NCBI RefSeq assembly: GCF_036014115.1
Contig: NZ_CP107913.1
Span: forward strand, 2,166,001-2,230,000
Source of the DNA: Streptomyces sp. NBC_00448
GTDB taxonomy: Bacteria > Actinomycetota > Actinomycetes > Streptomycetales > Streptomycetaceae
DNA: 64,000 nt
Reading direction: 5' to 3'
The position numbers and the translations under genes are program-made. Each line of letters starts with the position of its first letter. Position 1 is the first letter of the stretch. Below are positions 1 to 8,427 of the stretch, in pieces. The notes beneath the pieces are model-generated. The model searched no databases, was not told where the DNA came from, and worked only from the letters and a program-made list of their open reading frames with translations.

Positions 1-316
1 CAACGTGCCCGTGCACGGAAAACCCGCAGATAACCGTCCGACCGCCCGCCGCGGCCGGGTGGCAGGTCACGTCTGTCGGAAGCGTCACGCTGTTCGGCCA
101 GGGCGACACCGGAAACACGGTTCGTGACCGGCGAAGACGCTCCGGACGTCGGCGAACGTGAAGCCGCCACCCGACCCCCGTCGACCTCACTGGATTCATC
201 CCCGGACAGTTGTGCGGCAAATCAACCCTATCGAGGGGTTTGGACGTCTGTACGGAAGTCCGACTCGGACCGAAAAGCGCTGGGCGATTGCCCCGCCGTG
301 CCGGATCATGGGCCGC
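1..316. other. Intergenic region upstream of the AAA+ ATPase gene
   Basis: No open frame here looks like a gene; the short frames are fragments of the other strand's codon pattern. It probably holds the promoter of the ATPase gene that follows. I see no convincing -35/-10 pair or strong hairpin. The tail of a gene left of the window cannot be excluded for the first few dozen bases. Confidence 0.4.
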
Positions 317-1474
317 ATGTCCGCCACATCCCGCCCACCGAGGAGGCACGTGCCGCCCACCTCCCCCGCCACGGACGGGAAGGCCGCCGCGGCCGCCGAT
401 CCGTTCCAGGCCCTGCCCGTCCATCTGCGGCTGGACGACAGCGACTCGCCGTCCGACGTCGTCGACGCCTTGTTCCTGGGGCGTTTCACCTCCGGGCAGC
501 AGCCGTTCGCCCGCAGCAGCTCGCTGGAGAGCGTCAAGCCGGGTCTCACCCTGCTGCCGCCGGACGCGTCCGTGCTGCGGCAGGCGCGCGACAAGGACCG
601 CAGCGCCCTCCTGGCCGAGGGAGACGGCTGGACGGTCCTGGTCTCGCGCTGGAACCGAGGAGCCGACGTCACGGTGACGGCGACCTCCGACGAACTCGCC
701 GAGCGGGTGCTGAAGTCGGCGGTCGATGACGCGGAGGACGAACCGGAGCCGCAGTCGAACAACATCACCATGGGCTTCTGGTACGTCTCCCCCCGGCGGG
801 GCCCGCACCGCACCACCCGGAACATCTCCGCCGGCACCTGGGACGAGCTGCGCGGCAACTACTCGGCGCCGGTCGCCGACGCCATGGACGGCCTCATGAA
901 GATGACCGCCGACGACGTCACCGGGCGGCTGCTCCTGCTCCACGGGCCGCCCGGCACCGGCAAGACGTCCGCCCTGCGCACCCTGGCGCGCTCATGGCGC
1001 GACTGGTGCCAGGTGGACTGCGTCCTGGACCCCGAGCGGCTCTTCACCGACGTGGGCTACCTGATGGACATCGCCATCGGCGAGGACGACAGCGAGGGCG
1101 GCCGCTGGCGGCTGCTCCTGCTGGAGGACTGCGACGAGTTGATCCGCGGCCAGGCCAAGCACGAGACCGGCCAGGCACTGTCGCGACTGCTCAATCTCAC
1201 CGACGGGCTGCTCGGCCAGGGCCGCAACGTCCTGGTCGGCATCACCACCAACGAGGACCTGGAGCGCCTGCACCCGGCCGTCGTGCGGCCCGGCCGCTGC
1301 CTTGCCCGCATCGAGGTCGGCCCACTGAACCGGGACGAGGCGGTGCGGTGGCTCGGCACCAGCGAGGGCATCGGCCGCGAGGGGGCCAGCCTCGCCGAGT
1401 TGTACGCCCTGCGCCGCGGCGCCTCGCCGACCCTCACCGTGCCGCCCCAGGTGGAAGGCGGCCTCTACCTCTGA
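317..1474 (+). CDS. AAA+ ATPase (DUF5925-type N-terminal region)
   Basis: Predicted cytosolic AAA+ ATPase of about 385 residues. The C-terminal half has a textbook ATPase core: Walker A GPPGTGKT near residue 210, Walker B LLLLEDCDE near 270, a sensor-1-like GITTNED near 310, and an arginine-finger-like HPAVVRPGR near 325. The first 200 residues have no motif I can name; the layout matches streptomycete ATPases annotated with DUF5925. ATG codons at 308 and 317 are both possible, and neither has a good ribosome site. The neighbour is a convergent GntR gene 7 bp away, so the gene is probably transcribed alone. The substrate is unknown; an unfoldase or remodelling role is inferred from the family only. 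Confidence 0.8.
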   Translation: MSATSRPPRRHVPPTSPATDGKAAAAADPFQALPVHLRLDDSDSPSDVVDALFLGRFTSGQQPFARSSSLESVKPGLTLLPPDASVLRQARDKDRSALLAEGDGWTVLVSRWNRGADVTVTATSDELAERVLKSAVDDAEDEPEPQSNNITMGFWYVSPRRGPHRTTRNISAGTWDELRGNYSAPVADAMDGLMKMTADDVTGRLLLLHGPPGTGKTSALRTLARSWRDWCQVDCVLDPERLFTDVGYLMDIAIGEDDSEGGRWRLLLLEDCDELIRGQAKHETGQALSRLLNLTDGLLGQGRNVLVGITTNEDLERLHPAVVRPGRCLARIEVGPLNRDEAVRWLGTSEGIGREGASLAELYALRRGASPTLTVPPQVEGGLYL

Positions 1475-1481
1475 CGACGGC

Positions 1482-1853
1482 CTACTCGCCGTACTCCGCG
1501 CGCAGCGCCTCCTCCATCGCGGCGCGGGCGGCGTCGCGGTCCAGGCCGAGGCGGCGGACCCGTTGTGCGTAAGCGGTCGCGGCGTCCGCCACCTCGCGGG
1601 TCCTGGCGTCGCCCGCCGCGATGTACGTGCCGTGGCGGCCCCGGGTCTCGATCACCCCGTCCGCTTCCAGCGCGCGGTACGCCTTCGCGACGGTGTTCGC
1701 CGCAAGCCCCAACTGCTCGGCCAGCCCCCGCACGGTGGGCAGCTTGTAGTTGACCGGGAGGACCCCCGCACGGGCCTCCTCGGCGATCTGACCGCGCACC
1801 TGCTCGTACGGGGCGGTGGTCGCGTCCGGATCGATCGTGATCTTCAGGCTCAT
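1482..1853 (-). CDS. GntR-family transcriptional regulator, short YtrA-like type
   Basis: A 123-residue regulator. Residues 10-80 form the GntR winged helix (PYEQVRGQIAEEARAG, then the recognition region LAEQLGLAANTVAKAYRALE and the wing GVIETRGRHGTYIA). The remaining 40 residues are a short helical tail, as in the YtrA subfamily, not the large FadR or HutC effector domains. Its ATG overlaps the stop of the upstream methyltransferase-NUDIX gene by 4 bp (ATGA), which suggests translational coupling. YtrA regulators usually sit with ABC transporters; none is present here. The target may be its own operon. Assignment to GntR is firm; the ligand is unknown. Confidence 0.9.
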   Translation of the reverse strand: MSLKITIDPDATTAPYEQVRGQIAEEARAGVLPVNYKLPTVRGLAEQLGLAANTVAKAYRALEADGVIETRGRHGTYIAAGDARTREVADAATAYAQRVRRLGLDRDAARAAMEEALRAEYGE

Positions 1854-2986
1854 ACGCCGGATACTGGCACAGCCGCGGTTGCCAGCGGCACCGCCCGGGC
1901 CGGGCCGTCAGGGGCGTAGGCGATGGCGTCCCCGCTCTCGTGCAGGTGGAGCAGGAAGCGGTGTCCGGCTCGATAACCGTCGATCGCCGCCCGGCAGTAG
2001 GCGACCATGTCGTCGGGCAGCGCGTCCAGCGGATACCAGCCGAGCTCCGAGCACTTGTCCGGTTCGCGGTTGACCGGCTCGGGGTCGCCGGTCGTGTGGT
2101 GCGCGACGAAGAACCAACCGATCCTGGCCCGTCCGTCAGGCGCCCGGTGCTGCATCACCATCGCGACGTCCAACTCGCCGGCGGCCAACTCGAGCCCGAT
2201 CTCCTCGCGGGCCTCACGGATCATCCCGGCCCTGACGTCCTCGCCGTCCTCGAGGTGCCCGGACGGCGCGTGCAGCAGGCCGTCCGCGTAGCCGGTGCCG
2301 TCCCGGCGGGCGAGCAGCACGTCCTCGCCGCCCAGCAGGAGCAGATGGACGTCGACGACCTCGGTGTGCCGGCGGGAGGCTCGGGGCGCGGGCCGGACCA
2401 CCGCCACGTACCGCTCGTCGCAGACCTCCTGCCCCCACAGCGCCGTGTCGTGTCCGAGCTGCTCGACCTGGGTCGATCCGCCGAGCGGCGCGGCGAGTTC
2501 GGCGAGGATGCCGGCGGAGATACCGACCGGGGGTGTCCCCCACCGGCCCTCGACGAGGACCAGCCGCCCGCCGGGTCGCAGCAGGTCGGCCCACCGCCGC
2601 AGTACGGCGCCCGGGTCCGGCAGGGCCCACAGCACATGGCGGACGAGGACGACGTCGAAGCCACCGCCCCCTACCGGCGGGTGGCTCGCGTCACCGACGA
2701 CCACCCGCGCGTCCGTGCCGGAGAGTTTCGCGCGGGCGAGCGCGACCATCCGCTCCGACCGGTCCACCGCGGTGACCCGGTGCCCGTCGGCGGCCGCGAG
2801 TCGCGCGAGGCTTCCGGTGCCGCAGCCGAGATCGAGCACGTCGGACGGCGTCGCGGGCAGCCAGGACCGCAGCCGCGTCGCCCATGCCGAGCGGACATCC
2901 GGGTCGCGCAGGCCGTGGTCGGGCTCGTCGTCGAAGTGGTCGGCGGCGGCGTCCCAGTACTGTCGCGCGTCTGCATCGATGCTCAT
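1850..2986 (-). CDS. Bifunctional class I SAM methyltransferase / NUDIX hydrolase fusion
   Basis: A 378-residue two-domain protein. Residues about 40-200 are a Rossmann methyltransferase: motif I VLDLGCGTGSLARLA, an acidic post-motif residue in VTAVDRSERM, and a motif IV-like region FDVVLVRHVLWALPDP. Residues about 210-350 are a NUDIX domain with the box GHLEDGEDVRAGMIREAREE followed by IGLEL, matching Gx5Ex7REUxEExGU. The start has a strong GGGAGG site 8 bp upstream. The 3' end overlaps the GntR gene by 4 bp. The methyl acceptor and nucleotide substrate cannot be told from sequence; such fusions do occur in actinomycetes. Domain calls are certain, function is not. Confidence 0.88.
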   Translation of the reverse strand: MSIDADARQYWDAAADHFDDEPDHGLRDPDVRSAWATRLRSWLPATPSDVLDLGCGTGSLARLAAADGHRVTAVDRSERMVALARAKLSGTDARVVVGDASHPPVGGGGFDVVLVRHVLWALPDPGAVLRRWADLLRPGGRLVLVEGRWGTPPVGISAGILAELAAPLGGSTQVEQLGHDTALWGQEVCDERYVAVVRPAPRASRRHTEVVDVHLLLLGGEDVLLARRDGTGYADGLLHAPSGHLEDGEDVRAGMIREAREEIGLELAAGELDVAMVMQHRAPDGRARIGWFFVAHHTTGDPEPVNREPDKCSELGWYPLDALPDDMVAYCRAAIDGYRAGHRFLLHLHESGDAIAYAPDGPARAVPLATAAVPVSGV

Positions 2987-3040
2987 GGGAAGAGCCTCCC
3001 ACCCACCACCGACACCTTCAGCGGCTCCGCCGAACGGCCT

Positions 3041-3469
3041 TCACCACGTGGGGCGGATCGGTCCGGTGGGCGCGAGGCGTACCAGTTCGTCCCGCAGTGT
3101 GAGCAGCCGGCGTTCGCCGAGGATCTCCTCCCAGGGCAACACGGCTTCGGCGGCGGCCGCTTCGGCGGCCTCGGTGCAGCGCCGACCGCGGGTGGTGAGC
3201 AGGACGAGCCGGGCACGGGCGTCGTCCGGGTGCAGCCGCCGCTCCACGTACCCCTTCTGCTCCAGCTCGTCCACGATCTGACTGGCGGCCTGACGGGTGA
3301 ACCCGAGGTGTTCGGCGACCTCGGTGACCGTCGCACCGGCCGGGGCGAGCCGGGCGAAGACAAAGCCGTGGGTCGGGCGCAGGTCGGTGAAACCCCTCGC
3401 CACCACACCGTTGTGTATGTCCTGGACGAGCGACCCGGCGGCGACGAGCAGCGCGGCGGTCAGGCTCAT
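3041..3469 (-). CDS. MarR-family transcriptional regulator
   Basis: A 142-residue MarR/EmrR-type dimeric winged-helix repressor. The DNA-binding core reads TVTEVAEHLGFTRQAASQIV with the wing VERRLHPDDARARLVLLT; helices on both sides would form the dimer interface. I place the start at ATG 3469 with AAGGA about 10 bp upstream; an in-frame GTG at 3487, preceded by AAGGTGA, is equally possible and adds six residues. The gene is divergent from the cupin gene at 3596. The shared gap holds three related inverted repeats, so autoregulation and control of the cupin gene are likely. The inducer is unknown. Confidence 0.88.
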   Translation of the reverse strand: MSLTAALLVAAGSLVQDIHNGVVARGFTDLRPTHGFVFARLAPAGATVTEVAEHLGFTRQAASQIVDELEQKGYVERRLHPDDARARLVLLTTRGRRCTEAAEAAAAEAVLPWEEILGERRLLTLRDELVRLAPTGPIRPTW

Positions 3470-3508
3470 TGCATCGGAGTCCTTCACGAAATCACCTTGA
3501 CACAGAAC

Positions 3509-3555
3509 GCAAGCTCCTTGAACATATAGGCAAGGAGATTGCGCAAGCTTCTTGC
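3509..3555. promoter_or_regulatory. Cluster of three inverted-repeat operators between marR-like and cupin genes
   Basis: Three related elements: GCAAGCTCCTTG at 3509-3520, GCAAGGAGATTGC at 3530-3542 and GCAAGCTTCTTGC at 3543-3555. The third is a perfect GCAAG-3-CTTGC palindrome. In addition, CTCCTTG (3514-3520) and CAAGGAG (3531-3537) pair as an inverted repeat around 10 bp containing CATATAGG. A TTGACA lies just left, at 3497-3502. The placement and symmetry fit binding sites of the adjacent MarR-type repressor; this is inference, not shown. Confidence 0.6.
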
Positions 3556-3595
3556 TCATCCAGCGACGCCGGGCCGCGCCCGGAGGAGGTTCGTC

Positions 3596-3970
3596 ATGTC
3601 TTTCATCCCTGCCGCAGACGCCGCGGTCCACGAGTTGCACGGTGCCCGCTTCGTCTCGTACGCATCGCCCGCCCGCGGCAGCGAGGAGTTGTGCGCTTGG
3701 CGCTGCGAGTTGCCGGCCGCCTCCTCCGCGCCGGCACACCGGATCTCACGCGAGGAGGTCTTCCTCGTCCTGTCCGGTTCTCTGCAGCTGACCATCGACG
3801 GGGAGACCCGGACCCTCACGGCCGGCGACGCCGCCGTCGCCCCGCCCGGCTCCTCGTTGGGGATCGCCAATCCCGCGGAGGAGCCGGCCGCTCTCTGGGT
3901 GACCACGAGCATCGGATTGCAGGCTTCACTGGCCGACGGCTCGCGAATATCCCCGCCCTGGGCTAACTGA
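3596..3970 (+). CDS. Cupin-domain protein
   Basis: A small protein of 124 residues with one conserved beta-barrel cupin domain. Residues about 30-100 show the two motifs: the first around PAHRISREEVFLVLSGSLQL (metal-binding His and Glu spaced as in the family) and the second, degenerate, around AAVAPPGSSLGIANPAEEP, which lacks the usual histidine. The start at ATG 3596 is set by a strong GGAGGAGG ribosome site. The gene is divergent from the MarR-type gene and probably its target. Its stop overlaps the 3' end of the convergent lipase gene by 8 bp. Catalytic versus sugar- or ligand-binding role is unknown. Confidence 0.8.
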   Translation: MSFIPAADAAVHELHGARFVSYASPARGSEELCAWRCELPAASSAPAHRISREEVFLVLSGSLQLTIDGETRTLTAGDAAVAPPGSSLGIANPAEEPAALWVTTSIGLQASLADGSRISPPWAN

Positions 3971-4823
3971 ACGCCGACAGGCAGGTGGTCGGGGTCGCGT
4001 GCGCGGGATCGAGCGAGTTCGCCGCCTCGTGGAACGCGATGCGGTCGGTCAGACCGATGGCGACATGCTCGGAGACGTCGACCGGACAGAGGTTCTGAAG
4101 CACCACGTTGCGGACGTTCGGACCGGACAGCGCCTGCGTCGTGTACGGCGTGACGACCTCGTCGTAGATGGTGGAGATCACGGTGTAGTGCACGCCGGGC
4201 ACGGTGTCGCCGCCGGCGTTCAGCGTGCGCTGGAAGTCCGATCCGGCCACCTGGTCGGCGAGACCGGGGAGATCGGCCTGGAGAAAGTCGGCCGCACCGG
4301 GGAAGTACGGAAGCAGCGCGGTCAGCCTGTCAAGCGTGGTCCCGTGGTTGTCGGGAGCCAGGGCGACCAGGGCGTTCACCTTGGCCGCGCCGCCGAGGAA
4401 CTTCAGGTAGTAGCGCGGCATCATGCCGCCCTGCGAGTGGCCGACGATGTCGACCTTGGCGGCGTGGGTGGCCGACAGCACCCGATCGGTGAAGTCGGAG
4501 AGTTGCTGCGCCGAGTCGGCGATCGGACCCAGCCCGCCGATCAGGTTCTCACCGGGGAGCATGCCGTAGTCGAAGGAGAAGACGCAGTAGCCTCGCGCCA
4601 CCAGATAGGGGGCGAAGACCAGCCAGTTGTCGGTGCCGTTGGCGAAGGTGCCGTGCACCAGGACGACGGGGCGGGGATGCTGGGCGGAAGGTCGGCAGGA
4701 GTAGTTGTTCCAACCGCTGGTCGGTGCGGAGCCGGCGGACGCGGAGGCGACAGCGGTGGGCGCGACCGCCATCACGGTCGTCAGCGCGAACACGGCCAGA
4801 AGCCGTCTCCAGGGCAGCCTCAT
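3963..4823 (-). CDS. Secreted alpha/beta-hydrolase lipase (Lipase_2 / triacylglycerol lipase type)
   Basis: A 286-residue exported lipase or esterase. The signal peptide is clear: basic MRLPWRR, then a hydrophobic core, and an Ala-Ser-Ala cleavage region near residue 30. The mature enzyme has the oxyanion motif PVVLVHGTFANGTDNW, the nucleophile elbow GHSQGG (Ser about 130), and a likely catalytic His in SEHVAIG near the C-terminus. Two cysteine pairs could form disulfides, as in secreted streptomycete lipases. It is transcribed alone, convergent with the cupin gene. An imperfect 16-bp direct repeat lies about 90-130 bp upstream. Substrate range is inferred from the family. Confidence 0.88.
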   Translation of the reverse strand: MRLPWRRLLAVFALTTVMAVAPTAVASASAGSAPTSGWNNYSCRPSAQHPRPVVLVHGTFANGTDNWLVFAPYLVARGYCVFSFDYGMLPGENLIGGLGPIADSAQQLSDFTDRVLSATHAAKVDIVGHSQGGMMPRYYLKFLGGAAKVNALVALAPDNHGTTLDRLTALLPYFPGAADFLQADLPGLADQVAGSDFQRTLNAGGDTVPGVHYTVISTIYDEVVTPYTTQALSGPNVRNVVLQNLCPVDVSEHVAIGLTDRIAFHEAANSLDPAHATPTTCLSAFS

Positions 4824-5506
4824 GTGATCTCCTCACAGGTCAGGGAAGGTGGGCACGACAACGACACCCAACAGCGTGTGATCCGGATCACTTTGCTGGA
4901 CTCGTGACAAGTTACGCATGAGTAGAAAGCCGCTGACTAGCTACGCGTGAGTAAAAAATGCCGCGCCGAACAGACTCGGCCGCCCCCCAACAAGCACCCA
5001 TGGCGACGAGGGAGTCGAGAAGCTCCTGACCATAGAGCCGCGTGAAGCGTCTGTGCGTTCGGTTCTCAGAAGAATGTCGACCCTCTCCGTAGGCGGCGTG
5101 CCGGTGAGCTCGGGCGGCACGCGGTCCCTGCCCATACCACCCGCACTTCACCCCCTGCTGCCGACGACGTCCTACGGGGCGGTTCCTCGGCGACGGTGGA
5201 AGACGGCGACCTGCGGCTACCGCTTGCGCTGGGAGGCGGAGCGACTCGCCGCGGGATCTGGGCCGCCCTGGGACTGCCATAACTCGGCGGACCGACCGCC
5301 TCGGACGCAGGGCGTGGGCCACGGACTGCTGGAGGGCCGGCGGTTGCCCGTGGCGGCAGGGTCGGGGCGTCACGGGGACCGGGCGGGCGGCGGCGCTCTG
5401 GTCCCCGGGCCGGGGCAGTGAGGCACGGGCGAGCGAGGAGCCGGCGAGCGTCGATGGAAGGCGGCGGGGCAAAGGCATACCGATGCCGCCCGAGGGCATC
5501 ACACGT
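4824..5506. other. Intergenic region between lipase and polyprenyl synthase genes
   Basis: No gene is supported here; frames on both strands lack family motifs and normal composition. Near the lipase end, a direct repeat occurs at 4913-4928 and 4942-4957 (TACGCATGAGTAGAAA and TACGCGTGAGTAAAAA), possibly regulatory. At 5374-5406 a 7-bp inverted repeat GGGGACC/GGTCCCC with a 19-nt loop lies about 100 bp past the synthase stop and could act as a weak terminator. Confidence 0.45.
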
Positions 5507-6646
5507 TCAGGACCGCCGGGCGGCCAGACATCCGGCCATGGCGGCGAGATGGTCGCGGTGGCGGCCCGGCGGCAGGTCCTCCAGTGCGGCCAGCGCGGCC
5601 GCGAGGTGGTCGGCCGCGGTGGCCCGGGCGGCACGCAGCGCACCGCCCGCTTCCAGGAGTTCGGCCAGGGCGTGCTGGGCGTCTTCCGCGGGCCGCCGCC
5701 ACAAGTCCAGCAGCAACAGACGCTGCTGGGGAGCCGCGTTGCCGAAGGCGATCAGTACCGGCAGGGTCGGGCGCCGGTTGCGCAGGTCGCTGAGCGCGGG
5801 CTTGCCCGCCGCCCGGACGTCGTCGGCATACGGCAGCAGGTCGTCCTGCATCTGGAACGCGACCCCGAGATGGTCGGCGAACCGGGCCAGCGCGCGGGCG
5901 TGCGGAGCCTTCGCACCGGTGAGTACGGCGGCGGCACGGGTCGCGGCGTCGAGCAGGGCGCCGGTCTTGAGCCTGACCATCCGGAGGTACTGCGCCATGG
6001 CGCAGTCCATGCGCCCGGCCAGATCGGCTTCCATCATCTGGCCCCGGCTGACCTCGACAGCGGCCGTGCTGATCACATCCAGCACCCGGAGGGCCTGCTC
6101 CGAGCCGTAACCGCTGGAGTTGAGCGCCCGGACCTGCCCGAGCGCGGCGCACATCATTGCGTCCCCGCCCACCAGGGCGTCGGCCTGGCCGAACCGCTCG
6201 GCCACGCTGGGGCGGCCACGCCGCAACGCGTCCTGGTCGATGATGTCGTCGTGCACGAGCGTGGCGGCGTGCAGCATCTCCAGGGCCGCGGCAGCCGGCA
6301 GCGCCGCGCCCGGATCGCCGCCCAGCGCCGCGACGGTCTCCAGCAGGAGCAGCGGGCGCAGCAGTTTCCCCCCGGGCAGCAGGGCATGGCGCATCAGCAC
6401 GCCCAACCTGTCGTCCGAGGCGCACACGGACTCCAGATACCCGAGCAGAGGCGCGGTCAGTTCCGCGGCGCAGCCGTCCGCGAAGGTCTCAGCGGGCGGG
6501 GAGAGCACCGTCAGGGACTCGGGGCCGAGTTCGACGCCACCGCGCACACTCCACCAGCTCTCAGCCAGGACAGACGACAGGACCAGCCCGCCCGTTCCCT
6601 CGGCGCGACGAACCGGGCGGAGACCATGAGCGGCAGATACCCACAC
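5507..6646 (-). CDS. Trans-polyprenyl diphosphate synthase
   Basis: An isoprenoid chain-elongating enzyme, condensing isopentenyl diphosphate with allylic diphosphates. About 379 residues in the longest form. Visible family motifs are GGKLLRPLLL, the first Asp-rich motif HDDIID, and the second Asp-rich region FQMQDDLLPYADD, followed by GKPALSDLRNRRPTLPVL. The second motif reads DDLLP where DDxxD is canonical, a variant I believe is common among streptomycete homologues. The GTG start at 6646 has no clear ribosome site, so the first 30-50 residues are doubtful. No terpene cyclase, phytoene synthase or encapsulin gene is adjacent, so the product length and pathway are unknown. Confidence 0.87.
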   Translation of the reverse strand: MWVSAAHGLRPVRRAEGTGGLVLSSVLAESWWSVRGGVELGPESLTVLSPPAETFADGCAAELTAPLLGYLESVCASDDRLGVLMRHALLPGGKLLRPLLLLETVAALGGDPGAALPAAAALEMLHAATLVHDDIIDQDALRRGRPSVAERFGQADALVGGDAMMCAALGQVRALNSSGYGSEQALRVLDVISTAAVEVSRGQMMEADLAGRMDCAMAQYLRMVRLKTGALLDAATRAAAVLTGAKAPHARALARFADHLGVAFQMQDDLLPYADDVRAAGKPALSDLRNRRPTLPVLIAFGNAAPQQRLLLLDLWRRPAEDAQHALAELLEAGGALRAARATAADHLAAALAALEDLPPGRHRDHLAAMAGCLAARRS

Positions 6647-6991
6647 AATATGCCGAGTCCGTCGAGCCGCATTCAGCGCCCCACACGTGACGAGGGGCGC
6701 GAAGGTGTCGAGGGGCGACGTTCCGGGGCGGAAACGGGGACGGAGCCCGATCCGGCCTCCGTCGAAGGCGCAGCGGTTCGGCTCGGTCGGGTCATGGTGC
6801 GAGAGCCGGGCGCCTCAGCCACCGAGGCGATGGTCGACATACGCGCCGAGGGTCCTCGCACATGCCCTCACTCCGCTCACCGTGTCCGCGCCGCCCGGAG
6901 CGCGTCCGCCGCCGGTTCCCCCGACGCTGACGCCGGACGGACGCTTCCCGGCGGCGGCGGGTCCCCGGAACCGAGCCCGGCGACCGCGGGC
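6647..6991. other. Intergenic region between polyprenyl synthase and MFS genes
   Basis: About 345 bp with no supported gene. Both flanking genes run on the minus strand, so this should hold the synthase promoter and the end of the MFS transcript. I see no strong hairpin or clear promoter. Confidence 0.35.
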
Positions 6992-8308
6992 TCACGCCCC
7001 GGGAACAGGCCCGGCGGCGGGAACGGAACCGGTGCCGGAATCGGTCTCGGAGCCGGACCCGGAAACGGGACGAGGACCAGGCACGGGATCAGGATCGGGC
7101 GCAAGGACGCCCTCCGCCTCCGCGAGGCCGGTCCGGGGACGACGCAGCAGCACGAACCAGGCCGCCAGCCAGCCCGCGACTCCGACCGCAACGAGCTGTA
7201 CGCGGAAGTCGACGACGGCGACCATTCCGGCGCCGACCGCGGCGGCCACCGCGGTCGGCGCGAAGACGACCGTGCCCGCCGCGGCTGCCACCCGCCCGAC
7301 CAGTTCGGGACCGGTGCGCTGCTGCACGGTGGTGAAGGCCGCGACGATCACCCACGGCAGCCCGACCCCGATGGCCAGGGTCCCGACGAGGCAGACCGGC
7401 AGGGACGGTACGGCCCGCACGGCGGCACCCGCGGTGAACAGCATCAGCCCGGTGGCGGCGAAGACGCGTTCCGGCAGGCGGCGCATGACCGCTCCGGAGA
7501 CCACACCGGCGACGATCGAACCGCTGCCCTGCACCGCGTAGAGAACGGCGACGAACGCCGGCGGGCGGTGCAGTCCCGAATCCGTCATCGCGTAGATGGC
7601 GGCGCTGCTCACCCCGGACAGGAACATCGCGACGGCGCCGCCGGCCACCAGCCGCAGCAACAACCTGTCGCTCCGCAGGTGCCGGATGCCCTCCGCGGTC
7701 TGCTCGCGCCAACCGCCCGCAGCCGGGGCGGGGGGCTGCTCCCGGACCCGCAGCGCGGCGAAGGCGAGGGCGGCGAGCACGAACGTGGCCGCGTCGAGCA
7801 CGGCGACCGAGCCGCCGCCGAAGCGCAGGAAGAGCCCGGCGCCGGCGAGCGGGGCGAGCAGTTTCATCGCCTCGTTCACCGTCATCCGCAGGCCGTTGAA
7901 GTCGCCGCGCAGATCGGGCGGGATCGCGGCGGTGACGATGCCGGCCTCCGCCGCGTCCGTCAGGACCGAGGCGGCCCCGATCAGGGTGAACACGGCGAAC
8001 AGCAGCCACACGTCCCGTCCGGTGCGCACTGCGAGGAGGACCGGCAGCAGCGCGGCGAGGGCCGCGTTGGTCCAGATCAGCAGCGACCGTCGGCGCACCC
8101 GGTCGGCGACGGTGCCGAGCACCGGGCCCACCAGAGTGGGCCCCCACACGCAGAAGGTCACCGCGGCGGCAAGGCTGTCGGAGCCGGTCAGCGTCTTCAC
8201 CCAGATCCCGGCGACCAGCATCATCGCCGAGTCACCGAATCCGGAGACCAGTACCCCGCCGAGGCACGTGGTCGCGGTGCGGTCCCCCAGGACCCTTCTT
8301 ACCGTCAT
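6992..8308 (-). CDS. MFS transporter, drug-efflux-like
   Basis: An integral membrane protein of about 438 residues with roughly 12 hydrophobic segments. It shows the MFS loop motif GTVADRVRRRSLL after the second membrane helix and a central loop around residues 190-215. The C-terminal 40 residues are a Pro/Gly/Ser low-complexity tail (repeats of PDPDPVPGPRP type). The start is ATG 8308: longer frames upstream lose membrane character, and the operator-like palindrome lies immediately upstream. Divergent from an ArsR-type regulator, this looks like a repressor-exporter pair. The substrate is unknown; metal or drug export would fit. Confidence 0.88.
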   Translation of the reverse strand: MTVRRVLGDRTATTCLGGVLVSGFGDSAMMLVAGIWVKTLTGSDSLAAAVTFCVWGPTLVGPVLGTVADRVRRRSLLIWTNAALAALLPVLLAVRTGRDVWLLFAVFTLIGAASVLTDAAEAGIVTAAIPPDLRGDFNGLRMTVNEAMKLLAPLAGAGLFLRFGGGSVAVLDAATFVLAALAFAALRVREQPPAPAAGGWREQTAEGIRHLRSDRLLLRLVAGGAVAMFLSGVSSAAIYAMTDSGLHRPPAFVAVLYAVQGSGSIVAGVVSGAVMRRLPERVFAATGLMLFTAGAAVRAVPSLPVCLVGTLAIGVGLPWVIVAAFTTVQQRTGPELVGRVAAAAGTVVFAPTAVAAAVGAGMVAVVDFRVQLVAVGVAGWLAAWFVLLRRPRTGLAEAEGVLAPDPDPVPGPRPVSGSGSETDSGTGSVPAAGPVPGA

Positions 8309-8309
8309 G

Positions 8310-8333
8310 ACTCCCAATATATTGATTGGGAGT
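8310..8333. promoter_or_regulatory. Perfect inverted-repeat operator for the ArsR-type regulator
   Basis: ACTCCCAAT, then 6 bp (ATATTG), then ATTGGGAGT: a perfect 9-bp inverted repeat in otherwise GC-rich DNA. It ends 1 bp upstream of the MFS start codon and about 95 bp upstream of the divergent ArsR-type gene. The AT-rich centre could include the -10 element of the MFS promoter, so repressor binding would block transcription. The size and symmetry are typical of winged-helix repressor sites. Confidence 0.7.
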
Positions 8334-8427
8334 TCGGGAGCAACCCCCGCGTCCTCCACCACTCCGGCAGGGCCCTTGCTCGACATGGCAGTCGGCGCGT
8401 CACCCGACGGCACGGTGTAATGGGCCC

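Noticed and set aside
4912..5643. Minus-strand 243-codon frame in the lipase-polyprenyl synthase gap
   Set aside because: No domain, poor ribosome site, and its left half overlaps the synthase coding region in another frame.
5507..6646. Family 2 encapsulin cargo or terpene cluster
   Set aside because: The polyprenyl synthase has neither an encapsulin shell gene nor a terpene cyclase next to it, and its N-terminus lacks an obvious cargo-loading segment.
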